Shown one piece after another: positions 51,172 to 60,685 of a stretch of DNA of 64,000 nt. Numbering within the stretch: the stretch's first letter is position 1; every line of letters begins with the position of its first letter. Position numbers and translations under genes: made by a program. This stretch comes from Amarobacillus sp046328225 (GTDB lineage Bacteria; Chloroflexota; Dehalococcoidia; Tepidiformales; Tepidiformaceae). The stretch covers positions 62,001 to 126,000 of the forward strand of contig JAXLWZ010000011.1 of assembly GCA_046328225.1 (NCBI GenBank), written 5' to 3'. Under the pieces are notes generated by a model. It saw nothing but the letters and a program-made list of their open reading frames with translations. It was not told the DNA's origin and did not search any database.

Positions 51172-53168
51172 CAGCGCACGCCGCCCGCCGTGGTCGGTGC
51201 CCGCGTGGGCGAAGTGGAGGCCTTCGCCGTGGGCGAACCGGGCACCGTGCCGACCACCACCTTGTCGCCTTCGACGAGCCCGGTGGCGATGCCGGTGTTC
51301 GTGCTATCGGCGCCTGAGGTCGTGATCGTGACCTGCTCCATCGTGCCGTCGTCCTTCTTCTTGTAGACGAAGGTGGTCCGGCCCTGGCGGCGGATGGCCG
51401 TCGTCGGGAGGAGGAGGACGTCTTCCTTCACTTCGAGCACGAGCGTGATGCTCGCGTTCATGCCCGGCGAGGGGAGCGTCTGCGAGGCGCCGGGGGTGAC
51501 GTTGCCGCCGGGGAAGCCGCTGCCGCCGCCGCCCGCGCCGGGGGTGCGTCCCGCGCCGGGGGTACCGCCGGCCGGGGGACTGCCGCCCGCGGGGGGTGAG
51601 CCGCCCGCGCCGGGGGTGCGACTGGCCGAAGGCGACCCGCTCGCGCCGTTGGGGGCAGAGCCACCGGTGCTGCCGCCCGTGCGGCCCGCGGCGGCCGCGC
51701 TCTGGACGCCGCTGAGCACCTTCTGGATCTCGGCCTGGTTGGTGACGAGGTCCTGCCCGCGCAGGATCTGGGCCTGCGCCGTGTAGGTGACGACGCCCTG
51801 GGTGACGGTGGCGGCGTTGCTCACGGCCGTGATCTTGACGAAGTACTGCTGCCCGGTGAGGGCTTCGAAGGTCGCCAGCCCGAACAGCCCGGCCTTCACC
51901 TTCGGCAGGTCCTGTTCCGAAACCTGGAGGTCGATGCGCACGCCCTGCGGGTCGCTGATCGTGAAGGCCGCGGTCGAGGGCGAGGCGTTGTCGCCGACGG
52001 CCACGCCCACGGACGCGACGTTGCCCGCGAACGGCGCCTTCAGCGAGAGCGCCGCGAGCGTGTCCTTCGCCGTTTCGAGCGAGATCTCGGCGCTGCGCAC
52101 GTTCTGCTCGGCCGTGAGCAGCTCGAGCGCGGTCGGCGGTTCGAAGAGGGCGTTGTACTTCTCCTGCGCGGTCTGCACGCCGAGCTGCGCGGTGGTGATG
52201 GCCGTGCGCGCGGAGACGACGGCGTTCTCAAGCTGCGCGAGGGTGGCCGCGTCGGTCGCCGTGTAGAGGTCGCTCTTCTTCTGGATGGCGCTCGTGAGCG
52301 AGTTCTGCGCGGTGGTCACGGAGGCCTTCGCGGAGACGTAGCTGTTGTTCGCGCTCAGCAGGCCCTGGGTGGCCGAGACCACCGTCGCCTGCTGCTGCGA
52401 ATTGCCCGGCGGGGTGCGCAGCACGTCCTGCAGGTCCGCGACGCGGAGGTCGCTGAGGGGCAGGTCCGTGAGCTGGCAGACGCTGATGTTGGCGGCCTTC
52501 GCGTTCGTGCAGAAGGTGCGCTGGGCGACGATCAGGTTCGTCCACGCGCTATCGACGTTGCGGTTGGCGCTTTCGAGGCCGTTCTGGGCGGAGACGATGG
52601 CGTTGTCGGCGGCGAGCAGGTCCGTGGTCGTGGGCCCGGCTTTCGCCTTCGCGAGGTTCGATTCGGCCGTCGTGAGCTGCGTCTGCGCGTTCAGCAGGCC
52701 CTGGTTCGCGGAGATGATGGCGGACTGCGCGGACACCAGGTCGAGCGTCTTCGGCGGCTCCTTCAGTTCGGCCAGCTTCAGCTGCGCGCTCGTGAGGCTC
52801 GATTGCGCCGATTCGACCTTGCGCGCGGCGTCCTTGTCGTCGAGGGTCGCAAGCACCTGCCCGGCGGTGACCTTATCGCCCACGGCGACATTGACTGCCT
52901 TGACGCTGCCGCTCGAGGAGAAGGTGAGCTTGCCGCTGACCGTGGAGGCGGCCGTGCCGGTGCTCGTGAGGGTGCTGACGAGCTTGCCCTTCGTGACCGT
53001 GGCCTCGGTGGTGGTGCCGGCGGTGGCGGTCCCGGTCTTCTCGCCGGGGCGGAAGAAGAACCAGTAGCCGGTGGCGGAGGCGCCCGCGACGACGACGAGG
53101 GCGACGAGCAGTTTCACGATCCGGCCGCGCCACGACGGGCCTTCGAACAGGGTCTCACTGGATGTCAT
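51171..53168 (-). CDS. MacA-like membrane fusion protein with long coiled coil
   Basis: A 665-residue adaptor: membrane helix (about 17-40), two halves of a lipoyl/barrel domain (GKLTFSSSGSVKAVNVAVGDKVTAGQVLATLDD and APFAGNVASVGVAVGD) around a long alpha hairpin rich in SAQxxLxxA repeats (about 120-370). A Gly/Pro/Ser-rich insert (~520-590) interrupts the barrel region. It leads an operon with the ATPase and permease, probably exporting a peptide, lipid or drug. Confidence 0.85.
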
Positions 53169-53330
53169 GGGCGGGGCGGCCTCGATTTCGGAATCTGGAG
53201 CGGTTCGCGCGTACGGTAGGCGGCAGCTTCGTGGCTCGCAAGCGAGGGCGGAAGAAGCGCTGCGCAGGGAGCGCCAGCCTGACCCGAGGGTATGGGCGGC
53301 CATCGGGATTGAGTGTTGCGAAAGTACGAT

Positions 53331-53358
53331 TTGGCACAGCGCGATTCGGCTTTACCCT
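53331..53358 (+). promoter_or_regulatory. Promoter of the glycosidase gene
   Basis: TTGGCA (53331-53336), 16 bp, TACCCT (53353-53358), 8 bases before the ATG; leaderless or nearly so. Confidence 0.5.
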
Positions 53359-53366
53359 CGGCTGCG

Positions 53367-54584
53367 ATGACCGCCCGCGAAGCCGCGCCCGGCGCCTCCT
53401 CGCCCGCTCCCGGGGTGGGCGATGCCCGCATCCGGAGGCGGGCGTTTGTCGCGTTTTGCGTGCTCGGCGGGGGCGCCACGATTGCCCTGGGGATGGTCGC
53501 GTTCATGGCCTGGCTCTTCATCCGCCTGAGCTGGCCGCACGTCGAGCCCGCGGGTGACCCGGTGTTCGGCGTGAGCTTCAGCTGCAACCAGATGGAATAC
53601 CTCGAGCTCGAGGACCCCACCCTCGGCCGCGGCGCCGTGCCTGACGACCGCCCGGGCCGCGCGGAGTGGTGTGCCGCCCGCCTTTCGGACCTGCTGGCGG
53701 CGACGGGCGCGCCCATCGTGCGCATCTCGGCCGAGTGGTCCGAGGTCGAGCCCGCGCCGGGGCGGTACGACTTCACGCTGCTCGATGCCCTCCTCGGCGC
53801 GGCCGAACGGAACGGCGCGAAGGTGCTGCTCACGGTGGGGATGAAGGCGCAGCGCCACCCCGAGTGGTACATCCCGGGCTGGATGACCGATCGCACGGGC
53901 GGCCTCGAAGGCGGCGAAACCATCTCCGATGTGCCGGAGCTGCGCGCGGGCGCGATCGCGATGGCCGCGGCCGTCGTGCGCCACGCCTCGCAATCGCCCG
54001 CCATCGATGCCTGGGGCGCGGACAACGAGCCGTTCGTGGTGAGCGCCCGGGGCGAGCACTGGCAGGACTGGCGGCTGGGCCGGGACTACATAACGGAACT
54101 CGTCACGACCATCCATGCGAACGACCCCGCGGGGCGCCCCGTCTCCGTGAACCATGGCCAGCACTTCGTCATGGATCGCCGCTGGCGGTGGGCGCTGGAG
54201 GCGGGCGACGTGCTCGCGACGAGCATCTACCCGTTCCGCAACGACAGCATCCTCGGGCGTCCGGTGGTGCTGCCGATCCTGGAAATCGGGCCGCTCGCGC
54301 CGAACTACGCGCACCAGGCGCGCAGCGCGCACGACGCGGGCAAGGGGTTCTGGATCACCGAGCTGCAGGGCGAACCCTGGACCGACTACGACGTCCACCT
54401 GGTCTCGCCCGCGAACCCCTCCCCCAACCTGGACGTTCGCAAGTTCGAACGGAACCTCGAATACGCCCGCCGCAGCGGCGCCGATCGCGCCTACCTCTGG
54501 GGCGGCGAATGGTGGCTCTACCAGCGCGACCGGTATGGGGATGATTCCTGGCTCATCGCCGCCGCGGCGGCGATGAAGGAATGA
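53367..54584 (+). CDS. Membrane-anchored clan GH-A glycoside hydrolase-like protein
   Basis: A 405-residue protein with one membrane helix (about 28-52) and a TIM-barrel domain outside. WGADNEPF gives the acid/base (Glu221, after Asn) and FWITELQGEPW the nucleophile (Glu332), the spacing of clan GH-A enzymes. IVRISAEWSEVEPAPGRYDF is the barrel's early strand as in GH5/GH42-like proteins. Substrate unknown. The stop lies in a class E array. Confidence 0.8.
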   Translation: MTAREAAPGASSPAPGVGDARIRRRAFVAFCVLGGGATIALGMVAFMAWLFIRLSWPHVEPAGDPVFGVSFSCNQMEYLELEDPTLGRGAVPDDRPGRAEWCAARLSDLLAATGAPIVRISAEWSEVEPAPGRYDFTLLDALLGAAERNGAKVLLTVGMKAQRHPEWYIPGWMTDRTGGLEGGETISDVPELRAGAIAMAAAVVRHASQSPAIDAWGADNEPFVVSARGEHWQDWRLGRDYITELVTTIHANDPAGRPVSVNHGQHFVMDRRWRWALEAGDVLATSIYPFRNDSILGRPVVLPILEIGPLAPNYAHQARSAHDAGKGFWITELQGEPWTDYDVHLVSPANPSPNLDVRKFERNLEYARRSGADRAYLWGGEWWLYQRDRYGDDSWLIAAAAAMKE

Positions 54585-54678
54585 GGGATGAGGAATGAGG
54601 AATGAGGAGTGACCAGGCGCGAACGCTTCCAGGCGGGCCGGATGCCGCCTCCTCATTCCTCATTCCTCATCCCTCACC
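54578..54678. repeat. Heptad hairpin element, class E
   Basis: The left arm is GGAATGA, GGGATGA, GGAATGA, GGAATGA, GGAGTGA. The right arm is CCTCATT, CCTCATT, CCTCATC. The glycosidase stop codon TGA is part of the first unit. Confidence 0.9.
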
Positions 54679-54683
54679 TCTGC

Positions 54684-54689
54684 TACGCT
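54684..54689 (+). promoter_or_regulatory. -10 box of a probable leaderless mRNA
   Basis: TACGCT ends 6 bases before the ATG at 54696. Confidence 0.45.
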
Positions 54690-54695
54690 TTGCGC

Positions 54696-55160
54696 ATGGG
54701 TACGATTCTGCAACTGAACGTCTCCGGCGGGGGTGTGCCGAAGGTGGCCGTGCCGGAGGCGGAGGTCGGCGAGCTGGGGATTGTGGGTGATGTGCAGAAC
54801 AACACGCGCGACCACGGCGGCCCGGAGCGCGCGCTCTGCCTCTTCGCCATCGAACGGATCGAGGCGCTGCGCGGCGAAGGGCACCCCATCGCTCCCGGGA
54901 CGGCGGGCGAGAACATCACCACCGAGGGCCTCGACTGGGACCGCGTGACGGCGGGCGCGCGGCTGCGTCTCGGCGCCGATGTGCTCATCGAAATCACGCG
55001 TGACACCGCCCCCTGCAAGACGATCGCGGGGTCGTTCGTGGACGGCGAGTTCGTGCGCATCAGCGAGAAGCTGCACCCCGGCTGGAGCCGCGTCTACGCG
55101 CGCGTGCTCGCCGGCGGTATCGTGCGCCCGGGCGACGCCATCGAGTTCGTGGAGGCGTGA
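54696..55160 (+). CDS. MOSC domain protein
   Basis: A 154-residue stand-alone MOSC (molybdenum cofactor sulfurase C-terminal) domain. HGGPERALCLFA, PGTAGENITTEGLDW and APCKTI with its conserved Cys are family marks. MOSC proteins handle Moco-bound or activated sulfur. Confidence 0.85.
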   Translation: MGTILQLNVSGGGVPKVAVPEAEVGELGIVGDVQNNTRDHGGPERALCLFAIERIEALRGEGHPIAPGTAGENITTEGLDWDRVTAGARLRLGADVLIEITRDTAPCKTIAGSFVDGEFVRISEKLHPGWSRVYARVLAGGIVRPGDAIEFVEA

Positions 55161-55161
55161 G

Positions 55162-55467
55162 ATGGACCGGTACGAGCGCAAGGCCTCGCGCGAGGAAGCG
55201 GATCGCGGCGCGCTCTTCATCCTGAAAACCGCGCTGCCCTACTTCCCGCCGCCGGGGACGCCGTTCGCGCTGGAGACGCGGGCAGGCGTGCGCGAAGCCG
55301 CCATCGAATCCGAGCACTGCCTCTGCCGCGGCCCGGAGAAGCCGCACGAGCACTGGTGGCTCCCGCTCGATGGGCTGGCGAAGGGCCGGATGGTGGCCGT
55401 GCTCGCGCCGGACGCGCCGGGCGGCGCCTACCGCCTGCGCATCGCCGAACCCGGTCCGCGCGCATGA
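55162..55467 (+). CDS. Hypothetical protein
   Basis: A 101-residue protein with a CLCRG pair and HEHWW near the middle that could bind metal. It begins one base after the MOSC stop and overlaps the next gene by ATGA, so it is part of a small operon. Family unknown. Confidence 0.6.
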   Translation: MDRYERKASREEADRGALFILKTALPYFPPPGTPFALETRAGVREAAIESEHCLCRGPEKPHEHWWLPLDGLAKGRMVAVLAPDAPGGAYRLRIAEPGPRA

Positions 55468-55859
55468 CCTCGCGGCCGCGGATCGCGCGCGACCCGCTGT
55501 CGCTGTCGATGTGGCTGGACGCCGCCTGCGAGCTCGCGGGCGCGGTCGTGATTGTCCTGCTGGCGGGGGCGATCGAGGGCTCGACCGGCCTCGCGCGCGA
55601 ACTGGCCTATGTCTCGGCTGGCGTGTTCCTGGTGGCCGCGGTGGTCGTGGGGGTGATGGCGCGCGGCGGGCGGCGCTCCTCGGCGCGGCTGCTTGCGGGC
55701 GGGAACATCGCCGGCGGAGTGGTGCTGTGGGTGGCGGTGGCGGCGCGCTGGGGCGACCTCGAACCCGGCGCGCGCTGGGTGCTCGCCGCCATGGGCGACA
55801 GCTTCATCCTCATCGGCGCCCTCGAGTGGCTCGCCCTACGTCTCACGCGGGAGCGGTGA
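55464..55859 (+). CDS. Small integral membrane protein
   Basis: A 131-residue protein with four predicted helices (about 20-36, 47-65, 76-92, 105-123). No family recognised. Coupled to the preceding gene by ATGA. Confidence 0.6.
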   Translation: MTSRPRIARDPLSLSMWLDAACELAGAVVIVLLAGAIEGSTGLARELAYVSAGVFLVAAVVVGVMARGGRRSSARLLAGGNIAGGVVLWVAVAARWGDLEPGARWVLAAMGDSFILIGALEWLALRLTRER

Positions 55860-55861
55860 GG

Positions 55862-56185
55862 ATGATTCAAGAGCGGGACTTCGAGGGCGTTCTGGTGGAG
55901 TGTTCCCTGGAACGGTGGCAGGAGAAGCTAATTGGGAGCCATCCGGAGCTGGAAGGCCGGATGGATGAGGTCCGGCGTGCGATCGCCCATCCGCGCCTTG
56001 TGCTGGCCGATACCAGCTACACTAATCGAAAGCACCACGTGATCGAGGTGGCGCCGAGGCTGTTCCTCGATGTAGTCGTCGAGTACCGGTACCTGCCGGT
56101 GGGCATCAGGGGACGCGTCGTGACGGCTTTTCTGCGGCGCCGCCTTTCGGGCGGTAATCGGCTCTTCTCCAACGGAGGTCTATAG
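55862..56185 (+). CDS. Possible BECR-fold (PBECR-like) nuclease toxin
   Basis: A 107-residue protein. The order charged helix, LADTSYTNRKHHVIEV, LFLDVVVEYRY and GRVVTAFLRRRL resembles phage/bacterial BECR nucleases (DPDY ... strand ... VTAF). The pair with the next gene, 2 bp apart, looks like a toxin-antitoxin unit. This is inference; no activity is known. Confidence 0.5.
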   Translation: MIQERDFEGVLVECSLERWQEKLIGSHPELEGRMDEVRRAIAHPRLVLADTSYTNRKHHVIEVAPRLFLDVVVEYRYLPVGIRGRVVTAFLRRRLSGGNRLFSNGGL

Positions 56186-56187
56186 CG

Positions 56188-56580
56188 ATGACCGCGACGC
56201 TCACCCTGGACCTGAATGGCCTTCGCGACGTGACCTTCCGGTACGACGAAGAGTGCGATGTCGCGTCGGTGTTTCTCGGCGAACCCCGTGAAGCGATCAC
56301 CGAAGAGGCCGGCGACGGCTGGTATATCCGCGAAACCGATGGGGCGATCAGCGGGCTCGAACTCCATGGGTTTCGCGAGCGGTTCCTCGCCGAGCCGTTC
56401 CATGCCGGGGTGACCGCGCCGGTGATCAGCGAGCTGGAAGAGGCCGCCGGCCACTCCCTCCGAGAGGGAATCGCCATCTCGGCGCCCGCGGAGGCGCTCC
56501 CCGCGACAGCGCGATGGTTCGTGCTCGTCCTCGGCGAAGCCGCGGCCCGGTTCGAACTCGACCGCGCCGCGCACCCCTGA
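56188..56580 (+). CDS. DUF2283-like protein, possible partner
   Basis: A 130-residue protein. FRYDEECDVASVFLG and ETDGAISGLELHGF match the pattern of DUF2283 proteins (YDxExDxLyI...G...GieI), which often lie beside small BECR-type genes. The C-terminal half has no match I know. Confidence 0.55.
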   Translation: MTATLTLDLNGLRDVTFRYDEECDVASVFLGEPREAITEEAGDGWYIRETDGAISGLELHGFRERFLAEPFHAGVTAPVISELEEAAGHSLREGIAISAPAEALPATARWFVLVLGEAAARFELDRAAHP

Positions 56581-56585
56581 CGCCC

Positions 56586-59500
56586 CTACTTCACCACGAA
56601 GTAGCGCGCCTCCGGGTGGTGGACCATGAGCGAGGCGGTGGTCTGCTCGGGGTGCCACTGGAAGGTTTCGCTGAGTTCGACGCCGATGCGTGACGGCTGC
56701 AGGAGGGTGTCGATGCCCTTCTGTTCTTCGAGATCCGGGCAGGCGGGGTAGCCGAAGGCGTAGCGCGCGCCCTGGTACTGCTGCTGGAAGAGCTCCTTCG
56801 TGGTCGCGCCATCGGCCCCGGCGATGCCCAGTTCCTCGCGCATGCGCTTGTGCCATAGCTCGGCCAGCGCCTCGGCGCTTTCGACCGCGAAGCCGTGGAA
56901 GTGGAGGTAATCGCGGTATTCGTTGGCGGCGAACAGCTCCTTCGCGAACTCCGTCGCCTTCGGGCCCATGGTCACGAGCGCGATGCCGAGCACGTCGTAC
57001 TCACCTTCGCCGCCGCGGAAGAAGTCGGCGATGCAGAGGTGGCGGCCATCGGCCTGGCGGGGGAAGTGGAAGCGGACGGGTTGGCCGACAGGTGCGCCGC
57101 CTTCGAAGCCGGGCCAGGCGAGGAGGTCGTCGCCTTCGGCGCGGGCGGGGAACCAGCCGTAGATGGCCTGGGGCACGAGCAGCTGCTCGGCGATGGCGCG
57201 CTCCTGCATGCGCCGGAACACGGGCTGCACTTCGTTTTCGATAAACGCCGCGTACTCAGCCTCGCCGCGCTGGCCGCGCTGGTACTGCCACTGGCCGCGG
57301 AAGAGCGCGGTCGTATTGATGAACGGGAAGATGTCGCGCAGGGGGATGCCCCGGACGACGCGCGCGCCCCAGAAGGGCGGCGCCGGGATTTTCGGCGCGG
57401 GCTGCACGTCCGAACGCGTGCCCGGCGGCGGGCCCACCCGTTCGAGCGTGGGCGTGACCGCGCGCACGGGGTCGTAGCCGGTCTCTTCGGACGAGACGAC
57501 GCGCCCGCCGCGGGTGAGCACGGGGAGCGGCTCGCCGGCGCGCACGGCCGTCATCACGCGGTCGAGTGTGGCGAGCCCTTCGAAGGCGTCCTGGCAGTAG
57601 TACACGCTGCCGTGATAGATGGCGCGCAGGTCTTCCTCGACGTATTTGCGGGTGAGGGCGGCGCCGCCGAGGAGCACGGGGTAGTGCGTCAGCTCGCGGG
57701 CGTTCAGCTCCTCCAGGTCCTCGCGCATGACGACCGTGCTCTTCACGAGCAGGCCGCTGAGGCCGATGGCGTCGGCGCGCACCTCCGCGGCCTTCTCGAT
57801 GACGTTCTGGATGGGCTGCTTGATGCCCAGGTTGTGCGTCGTGTAGCCGTTATTCGAAAGGATGATATCGACCAGGTTCTTGCCGATGTCGTGGACGTCG
57901 CCGCGCACCGTCGCGAGCACGATCGTGCCCTTGCCGCTGCCTTCCGTCTTCTCCATGTGCGGTTCCAGGTGCGCGACCGCCGTCTTCATGGTCTCGGCGC
58001 TCTGGAGCACGAAGGGGAGTTGCATCTTGCCCGAACCGAAGAGGTCGCCGACGACGCGCATGCCCTCGAGCAGGTGCTGATTGATGATGGTGAGCGCGTC
58101 CATGCGGCCGAGCGCTTCCTCGAGGTCGGCTTCGATGCCGCGGCGGTCGCCATCGACGATGCGCTGGCGGAGGCGCTCCTCGACGGGGAGGGCGGTGCGG
58201 TCGACCTTCACGGCTTTCTCGGCTTCGACGCCTTCGAAGAGCGCGATGAAGGCGTGCAGGGGATCGTAGCCTTCGCGGCGGCGGTCGTGAATGAGGTCGC
58301 GAGCGGCCTGGAGCTGGGCCTCGGGGATGCGGTTCAGAGGCAGGATCTGGCGCGCGTTCACGATCGCGGCATCGAGCCCGGCCTCGATCGCTTCGTACAG
58401 GAAGACGGAGTTGAGCACGCGCCGGGCGGCCGGCTTGAGCCCGAACGACACATTCGAAACGCCGAGGATGGTGTTCACGCCGGGGAGCTCGGCCTTCACG
58501 CGGCGGATCGCTTCGAGCGTCTCCATCGCGTCCTTGCGGAGGTCCTCCTGCCCGCCCGAGAGCGGGAAGGTGAGCATGTCGAAGACGAGGTCCTGGGGTT
58601 CGAGGCCGTAGCGGTTCACGGCGATCTCGTGGATGCGGTGGGCGACGCGCAGCTTCCAATCGGCCGTGCGCGCCTGGCCCTCCTCGTCGATCACGAGGGC
58701 GACGGCGGCGGCGCCGTGCCGCTTGATCAGCGGCAGCAGGCGGGTGATCTTCCGTTCGCCATCCTCGAGGTTGATGGAGTTGACGATGGCCTTGCCGCCG
58801 TACAGCTTCAGCGCCGCCTCCACCACGGCCACCTCGGTCGAATCGAACATCAGCGGCAGCGTCGACTGGGTGCGAAGGGCGGAGACGAAGGTGGTCATGT
58901 CGGGCACGCCGTCGCGGCCGACGTAATCGACCATGACATCGAGGACGTGGGCGCCCTCGGCGGTCTGCTCCTTCGCGAGCGCGGTCATGCCATCGAGGTC
59001 GCCGGCGAGGAGGAGGTCGCGGAAGGCACGCGAACCGGTCGCGTTCATGCGTTCGCCCACGACGAGGAACGAGGTCTCCTGGCGGAAGGGGACGCTGGTA
59101 TAAAGGGAAGCGCAGGCGCCGGGGGAATCGTCGCCGCCGGTGGCGGGCGCGCCGGGGCCGGCGAGGAAGCGCGCGGCCGAGGGACGCTGCTTCGGCGCGC
59201 GGCGGCCGACGCGCGCGATGGCGGCTTCGTACATCGCGGGCGTGGTGCCACAGCAGCCGGCGGCGATGTTGATGCCGAACTCGTTCACGAAAATCTCGTG
59301 GTAGCGCGCGAAGTCGTCGGGCGTGAGCGTGTAGCACGCCTGCCCATCCACCACTTCCGGCAGCCCCGCGTTGGGGCCGATGAACACCGGCCGGCGGCTG
59401 TTTTCGGCCAGGTGGCGAACGTGCTCGACCATCTGCTCGGGGCCGGTCGCGCAGTTGATGCCGATGATGTCGACGACGTCCATCGCCTCCAGCGCCGTCA

Positions 59501-60161
59501 GCGCGCAGGCGATGTCGCTGCCCAGGAGCATCGTGCCCGTGGTCTCGATCGTGACGCTGGCGACCACGGGGATGCGGCGGCCGGTTTCGGCGAAGACATC
59601 GGCGATGGCGGCGAGCGCGGCCTTCGTCTGGAGCAGGTCCTGGCAGGTCTCGACCTTGAGGACGTCGATGCCGCCTTCGAGGAGGCCGAGCGCCTGCTCG
59701 CGGTAGGAGCGCACGAGCTCGTCCCAGGCGATGTGGCCGAGGGAGGGAAGGCGCGTGCCCGGGCCCATGGTGCCGAAGGCGTAGCGCGGCCATTCGGGGG
59801 TGCTGAAGCTATCGCGCACCTCGCCGATGACCTGGGCGGCGAGCCGATTCAGCTCGCGCGTGCGGCCATCGAGCCCGAATTCGGCGAAGACGACCTCGTT
59901 CGCACCGAAGGAGCAGGAATCGACGGCATCGCAGCCGGCTTCGTAGAACATCCGGTACACGCGACGCAGGATCTCCGGGTTGCTGACGTTGAGCCATTCG
60001 GGGCAGCCGTCGTGCGTCTCCTCGCGATCCGTGCCCGGGTAGGCGACGTAATCCTTCTCCGTGAGGTTGATGGAGAGCAGCGTCGAGCCGATCGGGCCGG
60101 CGGCGAAGAGGACGTTTTCGCGCAGGCGATTGAGCAACGGGTGGTCGAGGGGCGTGTACAT
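56586..60161 (-). CDS. metH: Cobalamin-dependent methionine synthase
   Basis: A 1,191-residue enzyme with all modules: homocysteine-binding (residues ~1-325; GCCGTTP near 303 supplies zinc Cys), methyl-tetrahydrofolate-binding (~360-620; GERMNATGSRAF), B12 cap and Rossmann (DVHDIGKN with cobalt ligand His757), and a C-terminal activation region (GYPACPD and HPEARYFVV) for S-adenosylmethionine. It transfers methyl from methyl-THF to homocysteine. TACGCT lies 8 bases upstream of the ATG. I see no B12 riboswitch in the 118-bp gap. Confidence 0.96.
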   Translation of the reverse strand: MYTPLDHPLLNRLRENVLFAAGPIGSTLLSINLTEKDYVAYPGTDREETHDGCPEWLNVSNPEILRRVYRMFYEAGCDAVDSCSFGANEVVFAEFGLDGRTRELNRLAAQVIGEVRDSFSTPEWPRYAFGTMGPGTRLPSLGHIAWDELVRSYREQALGLLEGGIDVLKVETCQDLLQTKAALAAIADVFAETGRRIPVVASVTIETTGTMLLGSDIACALTALEAMDVVDIIGINCATGPEQMVEHVRHLAENSRRPVFIGPNAGLPEVVDGQACYTLTPDDFARYHEIFVNEFGINIAAGCCGTTPAMYEAAIARVGRRAPKQRPSAARFLAGPGAPATGGDDSPGACASLYTSVPFRQETSFLVVGERMNATGSRAFRDLLLAGDLDGMTALAKEQTAEGAHVLDVMVDYVGRDGVPDMTTFVSALRTQSTLPLMFDSTEVAVVEAALKLYGGKAIVNSINLEDGERKITRLLPLIKRHGAAAVALVIDEEGQARTADWKLRVAHRIHEIAVNRYGLEPQDLVFDMLTFPLSGGQEDLRKDAMETLEAIRRVKAELPGVNTILGVSNVSFGLKPAARRVLNSVFLYEAIEAGLDAAIVNARQILPLNRIPEAQLQAARDLIHDRRREGYDPLHAFIALFEGVEAEKAVKVDRTALPVEERLRQRIVDGDRRGIEADLEEALGRMDALTIINQHLLEGMRVVGDLFGSGKMQLPFVLQSAETMKTAVAHLEPHMEKTEGSGKGTIVLATVRGDVHDIGKNLVDIILSNNGYTTHNLGIKQPIQNVIEKAAEVRADAIGLSGLLVKSTVVMREDLEELNARELTHYPVLLGGAALTRKYVEEDLRAIYHGSVYYCQDAFEGLATLDRVMTAVRAGEPLPVLTRGGRVVSSEETGYDPVRAVTPTLERVGPPPGTRSDVQPAPKIPAPPFWGARVVRGIPLRDIFPFINTTALFRGQWQYQRGQRGEAEYAAFIENEVQPVFRRMQERAIAEQLLVPQAIYGWFPARAEGDDLLAWPGFEGGAPVGQPVRFHFPRQADGRHLCIADFFRGGEGEYDVLGIALVTMGPKATEFAKELFAANEYRDYLHFHGFAVESAEALAELWHKRMREELGIAGADGATTKELFQQQYQGARYAFGYPACPDLEEQKGIDTLLQPSRIGVELSETFQWHPEQTTASLMVHHPEARYFVVK

Positions 60162-60169
60162 GCCGAACC

Positions 60170-60175
60170 AGCGTA
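60170..60175 (-). promoter_or_regulatory. -10 box of metH, probable leaderless mRNA
   Basis: TACGCT on the minus strand, 8 bases before the ATG at 60161. Confidence 0.45.
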
Positions 60176-60222
60176 CAGGGCGGCGCGCGGGTGCGGCGAG
60201 CGAGTTCGGGGGGGGGGAAAGC

Positions 60223-60250
60223 GAAAGCGCCCCCGGGCGGAGGCGCTTTC
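60223..60250 (-). terminator. Terminator-like hairpin
   Basis: A 9-bp perfect stem GAAAGCGCC/GGCGCTTTC with a 10-base loop. It lies between the small gene at 60280 and metH. Confidence 0.55.
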
Positions 60251-60279
60251 AAATTGGGGGGCTGAATCAGTCCGGGGGT

Positions 60280-60465
60280 TTACCCGGGGGTGAGCGCCGT
60301 GCGGATGGTGGCGAACTCGCGCTGCGCCCGCGAGAGGGCGCGCTGCAGGCGGTCGATGCGCATCAGGTGGGCGGCTTCGCGGCGATGCGAGATACGCGTC
60401 GAGAGAACGTCAAGCTCGGAGGAGCGAGCATGGGCGAGGGCTTCGAGGGCGGTATGGCTGTACAT
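60280..60465 (-). CDS. Small helical protein with TetR-like operator
   Basis: A 61-residue, highly charged helical protein (ELDVLSTRISHRREAAHLMRIDRLQRALSRAQREF). AGGGAG precedes the ATG at 60465. An operator-like palindrome lies just upstream at 60482-60503. Family unknown; a regulatory or stress role is possible. Confidence 0.6.
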   Translation of the reverse strand: MYSHTALEALAHARSSELDVLSTRISHRREAAHLMRIDRLQRALSRAQREFATIRTALTPG

Positions 60466-60481
60466 GGCTGCACTCCCTTGT

Positions 60482-60503
60482 AGTGAATGAATGTTCATTT
60501 ACT
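60482..60503. promoter_or_regulatory. TetR-like operator palindrome
   Basis: A 22-bp near-perfect palindrome with half-site AGTnAATGAA and its complement; 18 of 22 bases are symmetric. It lies 16 bp before the start codon of the small gene, in AT-rich sequence. Confidence 0.55.
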
Positions 60504-60685
60504 TTTATCGCCGTTTCAAGGGGTTTCGACAGGCTGATTCGCCCAACGTGAAACAAATTTACGAAGTGCCGCCGCCCCCGGGCGGGCTCGAATCGATGAG
60601 GCGACATAAACATGGGGCTTCCCCCTTTGCACTCCGGGGCGTACGGTGATCCGTGCCCGTGGCGGGGCGCGGCTCCGAGGAACCT

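Noticed and set aside
60162..60279. A B12 or SAM riboswitch upstream of metH
   Set aside because: The gap is 118 bp, is largely filled by a terminator-like hairpin and a leaderless-type -10 box, and shows no B12 box.
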